Assembly (NCBI RefSeq): GCF_001634885.1
Contig: NZ_LWEX01000489.1
Location: 25,497 to 89,496, forward strand
DNA from: Sulfitobacter sp. HI0040
GTDB taxonomy: Bacteria > Pseudomonadota > Alphaproteobacteria > Rhodobacterales > Rhodobacteraceae
Reading direction: 5' to 3'
Length of the DNA stretch: 64,000 nt
Shown here: positions 54,151 to 63,168 of the stretch, piece by piece
Layout: each line of letters begins with the position of its first letter
Numbering within the stretch: the first letter of the stretch is position 1
The notes under the pieces: model-generated
Seen by the model: the letters and a program-made list of their open reading frames with translations, nothing else
What the model was told of the DNA's origin: nothing
Databases searched by the model: none
Translations under genes and position numbers: made by a program

Positions 54151-54537
54151 TCAAAGACCCTCGTCATAGCTGTGCGAGCATTCGACATAGCGGTCCGCGT
54201 GATCGAGCGTGATGCTGTCTGCTGCAATGTCCCAAGTCAGCGTGCCATAGCCGCCCTCATTGTTCTCGAACCCCGGGTGATGGTGATAGGCGAGCGACCA
54301 GGCGAAATCGCCAACTTCTGTGACAAGCGGCTCCGGCAGGTTGACCTCTGCAGGCTGCACCGTCACATCCTCGACATTGCCGGAGTCGCCATAGCCTTCG
54401 TATTCGACAGCGACCTCGCTGATGCCAAGCGCACGTAGTTGCGCGAGCAGCTCCGTGCGGGATGCCTTCAAGGTGGTTTCGCGCTCTGCACGCCACTGAG
54501 CCGCCATTGCGGCATAGTCGATCTGGGGATTGGTCAT
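54151..54537 (-). CDS. DUF6878-like protein
   Basis: A 128-residue protein: an N-terminal helix (AAMAAQWRAERETTLKASRTELLAQL), then VAVEYEGYGDSGNVEDVTVQ and SLAYHHHPGFENNEGGYGTL with a His cluster. This is the DUF6878 pattern. It is the first gene of a coupled pair and lies downstream of the strawberry-notch gene, as often seen on alphaproteobacterial elements. No biochemical function is known. Confidence 0.75.
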   Translation of the reverse strand: MTNPQIDYAAMAAQWRAERETTLKASRTELLAQLRALGISEVAVEYEGYGDSGNVEDVTVQPAEVNLPEPLVTEVGDFAWSLAYHHHPGFENNEGGYGTLTWDIAADSITLDHADRYVECSHSYDEGL

Positions 54538-54658
54538 GGGTCTGTCCTCTTGTCTGAATTTGGGGGGCCGGGCGTGGCATTGGTCTGCCCGCGCCCGGAA
54601 AGCGCAGCCCGGGCAAACCCCGATCCGCGACGCCCGACCGAAAGCCCGCTTTGACTTT

Positions 54659-57600
54659 TCAGGCGGCTTGTTCTGACGTCATGGCGGCTTCCTGCCCCAC
54701 GATCCGGGCCAGAATGCTTCCCGTGTCGATCCCGTCCCCATGCGGCAGGAACACCCGCAACTGGAAGGCAATGATCTCGGTGAAGCAGCCGAGGGCCTTG
54801 AGGCTGTCGATCATGCCCTTGTCCGCGCCGCCAAGCTCGAGGCGCATCTCGCCTGCGACGCGGCGACGGGTCAGGGTCAGACCCCGGCCCAGATCGACCG
54901 GCGCGGTGGTGCCCAATGCGGCGGTCAGCATCTCTTGCGGTGTTTGCGGGTTGGAGACGAGGAAGCGGGCGCACAGCGCGGCCGCCCCTTCTTCGCTCAG
55001 CGTGCGCCCGATCATGGCGGTCGCCCCACCGGGCGTGACCCTGTAGATGCGTTCATTGGTGGTCGGAATGTCCTTCCAGATCGGCAACAAGAGCCCGGTC
55101 AGCAGGTAGAGCTTGGTCGTGGTGGTTTTTGGCAGGGACGCAGCCTCGGCATCCCAAAGCCTTGCAAACTCGGGCCTTCCGATGTCTTCCCAGGCCGAGG
55201 ACTCAAACCGTGCCTCTTCGAGGTAGCTCGACCCGTTTGGACGCACTGCCCTACGCATCAGCGTCACGACATCCTCGTCATACATCTGCATAGGGCGCGC
55301 CGAGATGAGCGCCGCGCGGCCGGAGGCGCGATTCACCATCGGTAGCTTGTCGGGGTTGCGCGATATGGCCTCTTCGGCCCCAAGGACGTGGACCGGGTCG
55401 GTGACCTCCAGCCCGATGATCCGCGTCACGGCGCCGGATTTCGGGCAGGTCCAGAGATCTTCCGTGGAGACCTGTTCTATCTTGTCGCCGCGTAGGGTTT
55501 CGACGCCGAGATCAAGCGTCCCTGCCGCCCGCGCACGTTCAGTCTGATCCGCGATCCGCCTCATGAACTCTGTAAAGAGCGCGTTCTGCATGTGGATCGG
55601 CAGCGCCAGCACCCGGTTGAGGAACCGCTGGATCGGGGGAAACTCTTCCAGCAGCACCCCGTCCTTGTCGATCAGCCGCAAAGCGGTCCAGTCGGTGAAG
55701 CTCTCATAGCTCATCGCCTCGGCGCGTCCGGCGGCCAGATCTGCATAGTAGCCGCGCAGCGCCGCCCGCGCGATCGGGCTTTCGAGATTGTCCTCCTCGC
55801 GGAACATGCCCTGCGAGCCAGTCTCGCGTTGACCCTTGGTGAGCGCGCCTAGCTGGTCGAGCCGTTTGCTGATCGTCGAAGTAAAACGCTTCTCGCCATG
55901 CACATCCGAGGTGCAGACCCGGAAGAAGGGCGCGCTGACCTGGGCCGAGCGATGCGTGCGGCCCAGCCCCTGGATGGCCGCGTCCGCGCGCCAGCCGGGC
56001 TCCAGCAGGTAGTGCCGTCGCCGCTTCTGGTTCTTCGCGGTCTGAGCTGCATGATAGGACCGGCCCGTGCCGCCCGCATCGGAGAAGATCAGGACATCTT
56101 TCTCACCGTCCATGAACGTCTGCGTTTCCGAGGAATTGCTGCTGGCGGCGCGCTTCTCGATGAAGAGATGACCATCCTCGGCCTTCAAAAGGCGGATGGA
56201 GCGCCCGGTGACTTCGGCCACGGCTTCATCACTGAGCTCCCAGAGTATCTGATCGAGCGCCGAGGGGATCGGCGCCAGCGTCATCAGCTCCATCATCGCC
56301 GCATCGCGCAGGGCGAGCGCCTCGCGCGAGACGACCAGTGCGCCGGTCTCGTCCCGCAAGGGTTCCGCCACCATGTTGCCATCGATCTCGACAAGCTTTT
56401 GCGCATGGATCGGGAAGGCCTGCTCAAGATAGCCCAGCACGTAGTCGCGAGGCGTCAGCGCGCCCTCGACGAGTTCATCCTCCGGTTCCATAGCCTCAAG
56501 CCGACGCTTCAGCAGGCTCTCACCCGTCGAGACCACCTGGACGACGCAGGCGTAGCCCGCCGCCAGATCGTCCTCGATGGCGCGGATGATGGTCGGGGCC
56601 TTCATGCCCATCAGGAGATGGTTGAAAAACCGCTGTTTCGTGCTCTCGAAGCGGGACTTGGCCGAGGCGCGTGCGGCCGAGGCATTGGTCTCGCCCGAGG
56701 CATCGTTGACGCCGGTGGCAGTCAGGGCTGCCTCGAGATTGTGGTGGATCGTGCGAAACGCACCCGCATAGGCGTCGTAGATCTCGATCTGCGCCGGTGT
56801 CAGCGCATGTTCGAGCACATCATATTCCACGCCGTCGAAGCTGAGGGCGCGGGCCGTGTAGAGCCCGAGCGTCTTGAGATCGCGCGCGACTACCTCCATG
56901 GCAGCGACGCCGCCTGCCTCCATCGCCGAGACGAAACTTTCGCGGCTCGGGAAGGGGTATTCGGGGCCCTGCCCCCAGAGCCCCAACCGCGCGGCATAAG
57001 CGAGGTTGTGCACGCTCGTGGCGCCCGTGGCCGAGACATAGAAGACGCGGGCGCCGGGGGCGGCAAGTTGCAACCGCAGCCCGGCGAGGCCCTGCTGGGA
57101 GGGTTTGACCCCCCTGCCCTGCTCGGACCCGGCCGCGTTCTGCATGGCATGGGCTTCGTCGAAAGCCAGAACACCATCGAACCCCGCGCCCATCCAGTCG
57201 AGGACCTGGCTCAGCCGCGAGGTGCCGCATTTGCCCGCGGACCGCAGTGTGGCGTAGGTGACGAAGAGGATCCCGTCGCCCATCGGGATGGGCTGATCCG
57301 GTTTCCATTTCGAGAGCGGCTGGATGTCGGCGGGCGAGCCACCGAGATCGGTCCAGTCGCGGATCGCGTCCTCGATAAGCGTGGCGGATTTGGAAACCCA
57401 GATCGCCTTCCTGCGCCCCGCCAGCCAGTTCAAAAGGATCAGCCCCGCGCATTCGCGGCCCTTCCCGCAACCGGTGCCGTCGCCGAGGAAATAGCCGAGG
57501 CGATAGGCCCGTGCATCCGGGTTATCATCGGCGCGCGTCAGCTTGGTCTGGTCGTCGTCGATGGTGAATCGTCCTGGCAGGTCGCGCCCATGGGCATCAT

Positions 57601-58921
57601 GTGCCATGATGATGGTCTCAAGCTGTGCCTCGGAGAGATGCCCATCCTCGATCAGCCTGGCAGGCAGGCGCAATTCTGAACTGGCCGCGCCAGAGGGCAT
57701 GGGCGGCGCGACAGAGGCCATGGCGATACTTTCGACAAGCGGCGTGGGATGTTCTTGCGCACCCGGGATCTCGATCCGCTGCGGACGGTAGCGCGCATAG
57801 ATGTCCGAGACGGGCGTGTTGTCGCGCGGAGCCTCAAGACTTGTGAAGCTTAGCGGGATGGCAGCATTGGCGCGGGGTTTGGAGGCGGCGACTGTGGCAA
57901 CTGGGCGCTTGCGCGTGACAGGTACTGGACCGACTGATCGCGCATGAGGGTTTGTCGCCGCCCGTTGGGCGGGGCGCTTCTCAGGCCGGCTTGCGGCCAC
58001 GGCGTCGACAAAGGGAAGGGCTTCCTCCAGATCCTGAACCCTGGCGCGGATCATCTCGCCGTCGTCCTGCACCTTGTTGAAGACCATGAGCTGGGTTTCG
58101 ACAGAGGTGCCGAGCTTGCGGTAGACCTGCCCCGGCATCGTCAACGCCAGTCGCGGCGTCAGGAGGCCGCAGGCGCGGGACCAATGCGCGGCATCGCGTT
58201 CGGGTGTGAATCCCGGCGGCATGATCGCCACCAGCCGCCCGCCGGGTGCCAGACGCTTTGCAGCCGCAATGAGATGCTTGGCCGCGATGTGCTTGTCCCG
58301 GCAGCGGTCGACCGAGGAGGCGAAGGGCGGGTTCATCACCACGACGTCGGGCAGGACCGGTGTCTGCAGCAGATCGTCGATATGCTCACCATCGTGACCT
58401 GTCACCTCGCCCCCGAAGACCGCGCGCAGGAGGCGCTGGCGAAAGGGGTCGATCTCGTTGAGCAGAAGCGTGGCGCCTGCGCGGGTGGCGAAAGCGGCCA
58501 GGGCGCCAGTTCCGGCGGATGGTTCGAGCACGGTCTCACCCTTGCGGACCGCAGCCGCCCGCACGGCCAAGGCGGCAAATGGCAGTGGCGTGGAAAACTG
58601 CTGCAACCGGATCTGCTGCTCGGAGCGGCGGGTTTCCGTCAGGAGCCGTGAGGCAAGCAGCCTTGCCGCGGCGATGTCACCTGCCGCGCCGTCGCCGCGC
58701 AGCAGCATTTGGACGGCAGCGGCCTGCATCAGGTCATAGGCCATGCGCCAGTCCCAGGCACCCCCGGCATCGCTGCCATGAAACGTCTCGCGCATGATGC
58801 GCGCCAGCGCTGAACTGCGCAGGGGTTGGTGGTGGATCTCTCTGCCGATAAGCGCTAGCGCAGAGGCGAGATCGGCTTCGGAGATTGCGAGAGCCGGGTT
58901 GGCCGTTCTGGGTTTGGACAT
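54659..58921 (-). CDS. strawberry-notch family helicase with N-terminal DNA methylase domain
   Basis: A 1420-residue protein. Residues about 100-330 are an N6-type DNA methylase fold (TVLEPSAGTGALAAFA as the SAM site, VVVMNPPFASSVDR as the catalytic NPPF). Residues about 480-1000 are a superfamily-2 helicase of the strawberry-notch type: Walker A GDGTGCGKGRECAG, DEAH in LAFDEAHAMQNA, and a C-terminal helicase lobe (IFSDAGGTGRSYHAAQ, IQGLGRTHRSAQ). ATG 58921 follows AAGGA. It is a hallmark of large alphaproteobacterial plasmids and ICEs, perhaps protecting or processing the element's DNA. Confidence 0.9.
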   Translation of the reverse strand: MSKPRTANPALAISEADLASALALIGREIHHQPLRSSALARIMRETFHGSDAGGAWDWRMAYDLMQAAAVQMLLRGDGAAGDIAAARLLASRLLTETRRSEQQIRLQQFSTPLPFAALAVRAAAVRKGETVLEPSAGTGALAAFATRAGATLLLNEIDPFRQRLLRAVFGGEVTGHDGEHIDDLLQTPVLPDVVVMNPPFASSVDRCRDKHIAAKHLIAAAKRLAPGGRLVAIMPPGFTPERDAAHWSRACGLLTPRLALTMPGQVYRKLGTSVETQLMVFNKVQDDGEMIRARVQDLEEALPFVDAVAASRPEKRPAQRAATNPHARSVGPVPVTRKRPVATVAASKPRANAAIPLSFTSLEAPRDNTPVSDIYARYRPQRIEIPGAQEHPTPLVESIAMASVAPPMPSGAASSELRLPARLIEDGHLSEAQLETIIMAHDAHGRDLPGRFTIDDDQTKLTRADDNPDARAYRLGYFLGDGTGCGKGRECAGLILLNWLAGRRKAIWVSKSATLIEDAIRDWTDLGGSPADIQPLSKWKPDQPIPMGDGILFVTYATLRSAGKCGTSRLSQVLDWMGAGFDGVLAFDEAHAMQNAAGSEQGRGVKPSQQGLAGLRLQLAAPGARVFYVSATGATSVHNLAYAARLGLWGQGPEYPFPSRESFVSAMEAGGVAAMEVVARDLKTLGLYTARALSFDGVEYDVLEHALTPAQIEIYDAYAGAFRTIHHNLEAALTATGVNDASGETNASAARASAKSRFESTKQRFFNHLLMGMKAPTIIRAIEDDLAAGYACVVQVVSTGESLLKRRLEAMEPEDELVEGALTPRDYVLGYLEQAFPIHAQKLVEIDGNMVAEPLRDETGALVVSREALALRDAAMMELMTLAPIPSALDQILWELSDEAVAEVTGRSIRLLKAEDGHLFIEKRAASSNSSETQTFMDGEKDVLIFSDAGGTGRSYHAAQTAKNQKRRRHYLLEPGWRADAAIQGLGRTHRSAQVSAPFFRVCTSDVHGEKRFTSTISKRLDQLGALTKGQRETGSQGMFREEDNLESPIARAALRGYYADLAAGRAEAMSYESFTDWTALRLIDKDGVLLEEFPPIQRFLNRVLALPIHMQNALFTEFMRRIADQTERARAAGTLDLGVETLRGDKIEQVSTEDLWTCPKSGAVTRIIGLEVTDPVHVLGAEEAISRNPDKLPMVNRASGRAALISARPMQMYDEDVVTLMRRAVRPNGSSYLEEARFESSAWEDIGRPEFARLWDAEAASLPKTTTTKLYLLTGLLLPIWKDIPTTNERIYRVTPGGATAMIGRTLSEEGAAALCARFLVSNPQTPQEMLTAALGTTAPVDLGRGLTLTRRRVAGEMRLELGGADKGMIDSLKALGCFTEIIAFQLRVFLPHGDGIDTGSILARIVGQEAAMTSEQAA

Positions 58922-59190
58922 GGGGATTTTCCTTTGGATCAGGGTCTGAGTTCCAAAGGACAAAAAGCCCGCTCTACACTTTTTGGGGTTTCCGCCGAAA
59001 GCTATGACGGAGGTTGGGCAACGAGAGTGAGTGCAGAATTTCAGATCACGAGCGCGACCCGCCCTTGTCGGAATCAAAGGCTAAGTCACGCAGCCGATCG
59101 GCAAACAATTTTTTGACAGAAGAAGCGGCGGCAACCCACCAAAACACCCCGAAACGCACGAAGGTACCAGGTAAGAACAGAACGCACTGT

Positions 59191-59337
59191 TCAAGACTGT
59201 TGGCGGCGCTTCTCATCAATCACCGCCTGCACAAGGTTCATCACGTTGGAATGCGGTGTCGCGGCCTGCTGGTCATTCAGTGCCTCCTTCACCTTGGACC
59301 GAAACCAGGCATCATGGGACGTCATCTCACCGGTCAC
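59191..59337 (-). pseudogene. fragment of a type II antitoxin (RelB/ParD-like C-terminus)
   Basis: A 48-residue stretch from GTG 59337 or ATG 59325: EMTSHDAWFRSKVKEALNDQ, then a helical tail ending IDEKRRQQS. This resembles the C-terminal toxin-binding part of RelB/DinJ- or ParD-like antitoxins, whose N-terminal DNA-binding half should precede it. In the same frame a TAG stop lies a short way upstream. No toxin gene is adjacent. I read it as a remnant. Confidence 0.5.
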
Positions 59338-59726
59338 GGCGATGGTCCTCGAGGCGCCTATCCAGAAGCTCGCCTAGGTCTCTCGGCATAGCTGCAACGC
59401 TCAGAGCGACCCGAGATCGGCGGTAGGGAGAATGGACCTTGGACAGATTGACTTTGTCGCAAGCCTGTTTGCGGTCTGAAGGCTGTTTCAACTCGGATTC
59501 CCCGTTCACGCGATGATCGAACGTTACAGCAAAACTTCCCGGACGATAAGACTCTTGAGATCTCTACATTATGGGGATGACCAAAACATCTGCGCACAGA
59601 CGCCCCTTCACACCATTGCCGACGTTGGGGCGGGATGCCGCGAAGGTCTCAAACGAGCCCAGACTCACCGATGCTGCGGGGCGCGCGAATGTCGGCTTTC
59701 GTCCGGCGCGTCGCACCATGATGGAG
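59338..59726. other. gene-poor stretch between the antitoxin remnant and the cation exporter
   Basis: About 390 bp with only short overlapping frames (60-80 codons) on the minus strand, none with a convincing ribosome site. It probably holds decayed toxin-antitoxin sequence. Confidence 0.4.
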
Positions 59727-60578
59727 TTAGTCAGCTTCCACCAAGTCACTCCGGGCATCGCGGATGATCATCCACGACGAATGCAGGAAAAGCCCCGCGA
59801 TCGCGAACGCGACGATCAGGTCGGGCCATGCACTGCCAAGCCACGCGACCAGCCCGGCGGCGATGACCACGGCGAGGTTGCCGATGGCGTCGTTGCGAGA
59901 GAACAGCCAGACGGCTCGCATATTGGCATCACCCTTGCGGTGCTTTAGCAGCGGCAGCACCGCGAGGATGTTTACGATCAGCGCACCTACCGCGAAGGCT
60001 CCCATCAACCCGGCTTCTGGCGTGGTCTGGTTGAGGACACGCCAGAGCGTGCTGCCGACAACGCCAAGGCCCAGAAGGCCCAGAAACACGCCTTGGATCA
60101 TCGCCGACCGCGCCCGCCATGTCAGGCTCCAGCCGATGGCGAGCAGGCCCAGAAACGTGATCGCACCATCGCCCAGAAAATCGAGCGCGTCTGCCTTCAG
60201 CGCCTGCGAACCGGACAGGAACCCGCCGAACATTTCGACCACGCCGTATCCGAGATTGAGCGCGACCACGATCCAGAGCGCGCGGCGATAGCTCGGGTCC
60301 TTGTAGGCCGGATCGGACGATGTATCGCCGTCCTCGATCTTCTCGAAACCGTAGCCGGTCGCGTCGAGCGCGGGCCGCACTTTCGGCAGATCGCCGTCCG
60401 CGATCCGCAATGTCATGATGTGGGTGGCGGCGGACACTTTCACGTCGCCTTCGGCCACGCCCGCAGACCGGGCCGCGCGCTCGATCTCGGCGGCATCTTT
60501 CGCGCAGTCCATGCCTTGCACCCGCATTCGGATCGGGGAGGAGGCTGTCGCCAACTTGCTGTTATCGGGCTGGCTCAT
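59727..60578 (-). CDS. cation diffusion facilitator-type metal exporter with N-terminal HMA-like domain
   Basis: A 283-residue protein. Residues about 15-80 are an HMA-like metal-binding domain (RMRVQGMDCAKDAAEIERAA) in which the second cysteine of the usual CxxC is replaced (CAKD). Residues about 95-280 hold six transmembrane helices with the CDF signature (NLGYGVVEMFGGFLSGSQAL, KADALDFLGDGAI). Such proteins export Zn, Cd or Co. It is divergent from a CmtR-like sensor, which supports a metal-export role. Confidence 0.88.
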   Translation of the reverse strand: MSQPDNSKLATASSPIRMRVQGMDCAKDAAEIERAARSAGVAEGDVKVSAATHIMTLRIADGDLPKVRPALDATGYGFEKIEDGDTSSDPAYKDPSYRRALWIVVALNLGYGVVEMFGGFLSGSQALKADALDFLGDGAITFLGLLAIGWSLTWRARSAMIQGVFLGLLGLGVVGSTLWRVLNQTTPEAGLMGAFAVGALIVNILAVLPLLKHRKGDANMRAVWLFSRNDAIGNLAVVIAAGLVAWLGSAWPDLIVAFAIAGLFLHSSWMIIRDARSDLVEAD

Positions 60579-60624
60579 GTGCGATCCTTTTTGTGGTGGC
60601 GGGCGAAAAGGTACGCTGCTAACG

Positions 60625-60642
60625 TATCAGTGGATAATGATA
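60625..60642. promoter_or_regulatory. candidate operator of the metal sensor
   Basis: TATCA-N8-TGATA overlaps the start of the sensor gene, in the 63-bp gap between two divergent genes. The position suits control of both by an ArsR/SmtB-type repressor. Confidence 0.45.
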
Positions 60643-60992
60643 TGACAGCGCAAAACATTCAAGACGATCTTTCGGCACCCGATACACTGGAACTGCGGGC
60701 AAAGCTCTTCCGGGGCCTAAGCGATCCCAGCCGTCTGACGATCCTCGATGCGCTGGTGTCGGACGAACGCAACGTGCAGGAAATCGTCGGGCATACGGGT
60801 TTGGGTCAGCCCAACGTCTCGAACCATCTGCGCTGTCTGCTGGAATGCGGGCTGGTCAGTCGCCGCAGCAAAGGCCGCTTCGTTCGGTATCGTCTGGCGG
60901 ACAGGCGGGTCGCCGATCTCATCCGTGATGCAGATCAGCTACTTGCCTCGACAGCCAACGGAGTTGATGCCTGCCAAAGCTATACGGACTAA
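60642..60992 (+). CDS. cmtR: ArsR-family metal sensor, CmtR-like
   Basis: A 116-residue winged-helix repressor (LELRAKLFRGLSDPSRLTIL, VGHTGLGQPNVSNHLRCLLECGL). Cys65 and Cys69 in HLRCLLECGLV and Cys111 near the C-terminus reproduce the cysteine set by which CmtR binds Cd/Pb. ATG 60642 is preceded by a palindrome. It is divergent from the cation exporter gene and is expected to derepress it when metal binds. Confidence 0.88.
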   Translation: MTAQNIQDDLSAPDTLELRAKLFRGLSDPSRLTILDALVSDERNVQEIVGHTGLGQPNVSNHLRCLLECGLVSRRSKGRFVRYRLADRRVADLIRDADQLLASTANGVDACQSYTD

Positions 60993-61282
60993 CCGGCGCG
61001 ACCTGCTGCAATGTCCTATCGGTGCGCCAAACCTGAAGCAGCCATCTGCGCATCCGCAGCGAATGCACCCTTTGTCCCGCATCTTACCAGTTCGTACACG
61101 ATGCAGCGAACGGCAGGTGTACGGATAGGGAGGGACTTCTGAGAATTTCATCGTACCAGCCATATGACACACCAATGTCGCCTATTTCACTTGGCCCAAG
61201 TATGACGGCGATTGAAACGCATAATGCCCCCTTACTGGCAGCCTTAGCGTGGGATTCCGCTCCTTCAGGCATTCGACCCCAC

Positions 61283-61801
61283 TTACCGATCGGGCACCGC
61301 TTCAAGGGAAGTTTCGAACCGCTTGCCCGCCGCTGCAGCTTCTTTCAAGAGCGCGTCGAAATTGTCAGGTGGATTGCCATCTTCCAACATCCCTTTGAAC
61401 GTCGCATAGGCATCAGTCTTGCTGCCGTAGGCGCGCAGGGTCTTGTCGTCGTTCACCCAGGCCGCCACGATGACCTTCGCATCGCTGTTGAACCGATAGA
61501 ACAGCCGATACTGCTGGAAGAATTTCGCCCGAAACCAGTGCTTGCGGTGATCGCCGAGTGTGCCGCCTTGCCGGAAGGCGGCGGCACCCGGATCTGCCGG
61601 TATGGCCTCGGTGACCAGCTTGAAGATGGCGGCCAGCCGTTTCGTCGGGTTTTTCTTGCGCCAGGTCTTGGGATCGCGTGCCTTACGCGCCTCGACCTCT
61701 TCAATCAGCCCTTCGAGCTGATCCAGAAAGAGCGGATGCGCATAAATCGACCATCCGTTTACGACAAGGGGCGCTTGGGCGGGCACGCTATCGCCGCTCA
61801 T
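61283..61801 (-). CDS. yhaV: YhaV-type toxin of a type II toxin-antitoxin pair
   Basis: A 172-residue RelE-superfamily ribonuclease toxin. YhaV signatures: LVVNGWSIYAHPLFLDQLE, FRQGGTLGDHRKHWFRAKFF, QQYRLFYRF and WVNDDKTLRAYGSKTDAYATF. Length matches YhaV (about 155) with a small N-terminal extension. It overlaps the PrlF gene by 4 bp. It cleaves mRNA at the ribosome when free of PrlF. Confidence 0.93.
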   Translation of the reverse strand: MSGDSVPAQAPLVVNGWSIYAHPLFLDQLEGLIEEVEARKARDPKTWRKKNPTKRLAAIFKLVTEAIPADPGAAAFRQGGTLGDHRKHWFRAKFFQQYRLFYRFNSDAKVIVAAWVNDDKTLRAYGSKTDAYATFKGMLEDGNPPDNFDALLKEAAAAGKRFETSLEAVPDR

Positions 61802-62124
61802 TCATCCTCGAGCAATAGCGGCGCATCGAGATCGACGTCAACGTCTCCGACCAGTGCTGCAAGACGGTCATGCAAAGCCCCATCGAACGCCCGAATGCGG
61901 TCCGGATGCGCCTTGATATCGGCCTCGACAAAATCGAGAAAGGCTCCTAGCACGGGATCTTCCTCGTCGCTGCGCACGGGCTCGATATAGACCCTGCCAC
62001 TCGGCTCGGTGCAGTAACGAATCTGGTCGCCCTTGCCCAGCTTGAGCTGTTTGCGCACTCCCGCCGGCACGGTCGTCTGATACCGATCCGTGAGTTTCGA
62101 GACATCTTGTGCGAGGGCTGTCAT
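61798..62124 (-). CDS. prlF: PrlF-type antitoxin (AbrB/SpoVT fold)
   Basis: A 108-residue antitoxin. The N-terminal swapped-hairpin domain reads SKLTDRYQTTVPAGVRKQLKLGKGDQIRY, and the acidic C-terminus binds the toxin. It is the first gene of the pair, with ATGA-type overlap. PrlF with YhaV represses its own promoter in E. coli, and a palindrome lies just upstream here. Confidence 0.92.
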   Translation of the reverse strand: MTALAQDVSKLTDRYQTTVPAGVRKQLKLGKGDQIRYCTEPSGRVYIEPVRSDEEDPVLGAFLDFVEADIKAHPDRIRAFDGALHDRLAALVGDVDVDLDAPLLLEDE

Positions 62125-62164
62125 GGCAGTCTCCTGAAGAAAAGGGTCTTTGCTGCCCGCGATA

Positions 62165-62184
62165 GGTAATGCATTTGCATTGCC
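62165..62184. promoter_or_regulatory. candidate PrlF-YhaV operator
   Basis: GGTAATGCA-TT-TGCATTGCC, 9-bp arms with one mismatch, lies 41 bp before the PrlF start codon. Confidence 0.6.
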
Positions 62185-62248
62185 TTGTCAAGACAAGCCG
62201 CAGCATCTGCTGTCGCCGGGCAGGTCGATGAACCGTCCAGCGCAGGAC

Positions 62249-62870
62249 CTAATTTCGCCCCGCCAGGAACTCCGCCAGCACCGGGCTAGCCGCACCTTTC
62301 GCGGAGCTGAGCAGCTCCGAGCCCGCAAGCGAGGCCTTCGACAGGCGTACGAGCCCACCAGTTTCCTCGATGCCGTAGCAGCGGCGCTTTTGCCGCACGC
62401 GCCTGTAGTGGGTCGCGGTGACAATCTGGCAGGTACTGCCATCGGTGAGCGTCACCGGTGCTGCGAGCTTGATCTTGTCGCCTTCCTCGTAGTCCGGGAT
62501 CGCAGCCCAGTCCTGGCAGCGCTGGCGCCAGGCATGAGCATAGCTGTCTGGGTCTTTCAGCTCGGACAGCAGGGCCAGTAGGCTCAGTGGCGCGCGGGAT
62601 TCGACCGGTCCCGCGCTTTCCTCCATGTCCTTGTAGCCCCAGCAGCCGTCATCATATCGGGTAAGGAATACGGCGGCGAAAGTGATGGAGCCATCCGCAT
62701 CGGTGACATAGGTCGTGTCTTCGACAGGGGTGCCGTCGATATTTGTGACCTTTGCCGCCGCATACCAAGTCGAACCCACCTTGCAGGCTTTGACCAGTTC
62801 CGTCTTGCGCCTTTTGCCCTCGAAGGTGCACAGCTGAGTGACCTGCCCCCCGCGAAATCCCTCATCATGA
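62249..62870 (-). pseudogene. DUF6927-like gene, 5' end removed by the IS3 element
   Basis: The frame reads upstream to about 62870 (DEGFRGGQVTQLCTFEG) and continues through WYAAAKVTNIDGTPVEDTTYV, GCWGYKDMEESAGPVESRAPL and a C-terminal helix. The YAA..V and GYKDMEESAGP motifs are those of DUF6927. A family member should have about 20 more N-terminal residues, but the IS3 element begins there. ATG/GTG codons inside (GTG 62779) might still allow a shorter product. Confidence 0.6.
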
Positions 62871-62904
62871 TGTAGAGTCTGCCCAACCTTGAAGGAGCAG
62901 ACGA

Positions 62905-63168
62905 ATGCGAAAGAGCCGTTTTACCGAGGCGCAGATTATCGGGATGATCAAGGAGCAAGAGGCGGGCATGCCGACGGCCGAAGTGTGCCGTCGTCACGGG
63001 CTGAGCCCTTCCACGTTTTACAAGCTGAAAGCCAAATACGGCGGCATGGAGGTGTCGGAAGCCGCCCGGCTGAAGGCGCTGGAAGACGAGAACACCAAGC
63101 TCAAGCGCCTGCTGGCCGATACGATGCTCGACAACGTGGTCCTGAAAGATCTTCTGGGAAAGAACTGA
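62905..63168 (+). CDS. IS3-family transposase OrfA
   Basis: An 87-residue helix-turn-helix protein (MRKSRFTEAQIIGMIKEQEA, AEVCRRHGLSPSTFYKLKAK) ending in a leucine zipper (LKALEDENTKLKRLLADTML). It is expected to bind the inverted repeats and to fuse with OrfB by frameshifting at 63156. Confidence 0.92.
   Translation: MRKSRFTEAQIIGMIKEQEAGMPTAEVCRRHGLSPSTFYKLKAKYGGMEVSEAARLKALEDENTKLKRLLADTMLDNVVLKDLLGKN
63156..63162 (+). other. slippery heptamer for -1 frameshifting between OrfA and OrfB
   Basis: G_GGA_AAG in the OrfA frame is a canonical X_XXY_YYZ site. The OrfA stop TGA comes at 63166, and OrfB is open in the -1 frame from this point. The coincidence of heptamer, frame and stop is strong. 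Confidence 0.7.

Noticed and set aside
55898..57679. 593-codon plus-strand frame opposite the strawberry-notch gene
   Set aside because: Shadow of the high-GC minus-strand gene, whose helicase motifs are clear; the opposite product is Arg/Gly/Ala-rich without domains.
61175..61990. 271-codon plus-strand frame opposite yhaV
   Set aside because: Shadow of the toxin-antitoxin genes; serine/arginine-rich tail with no domain.
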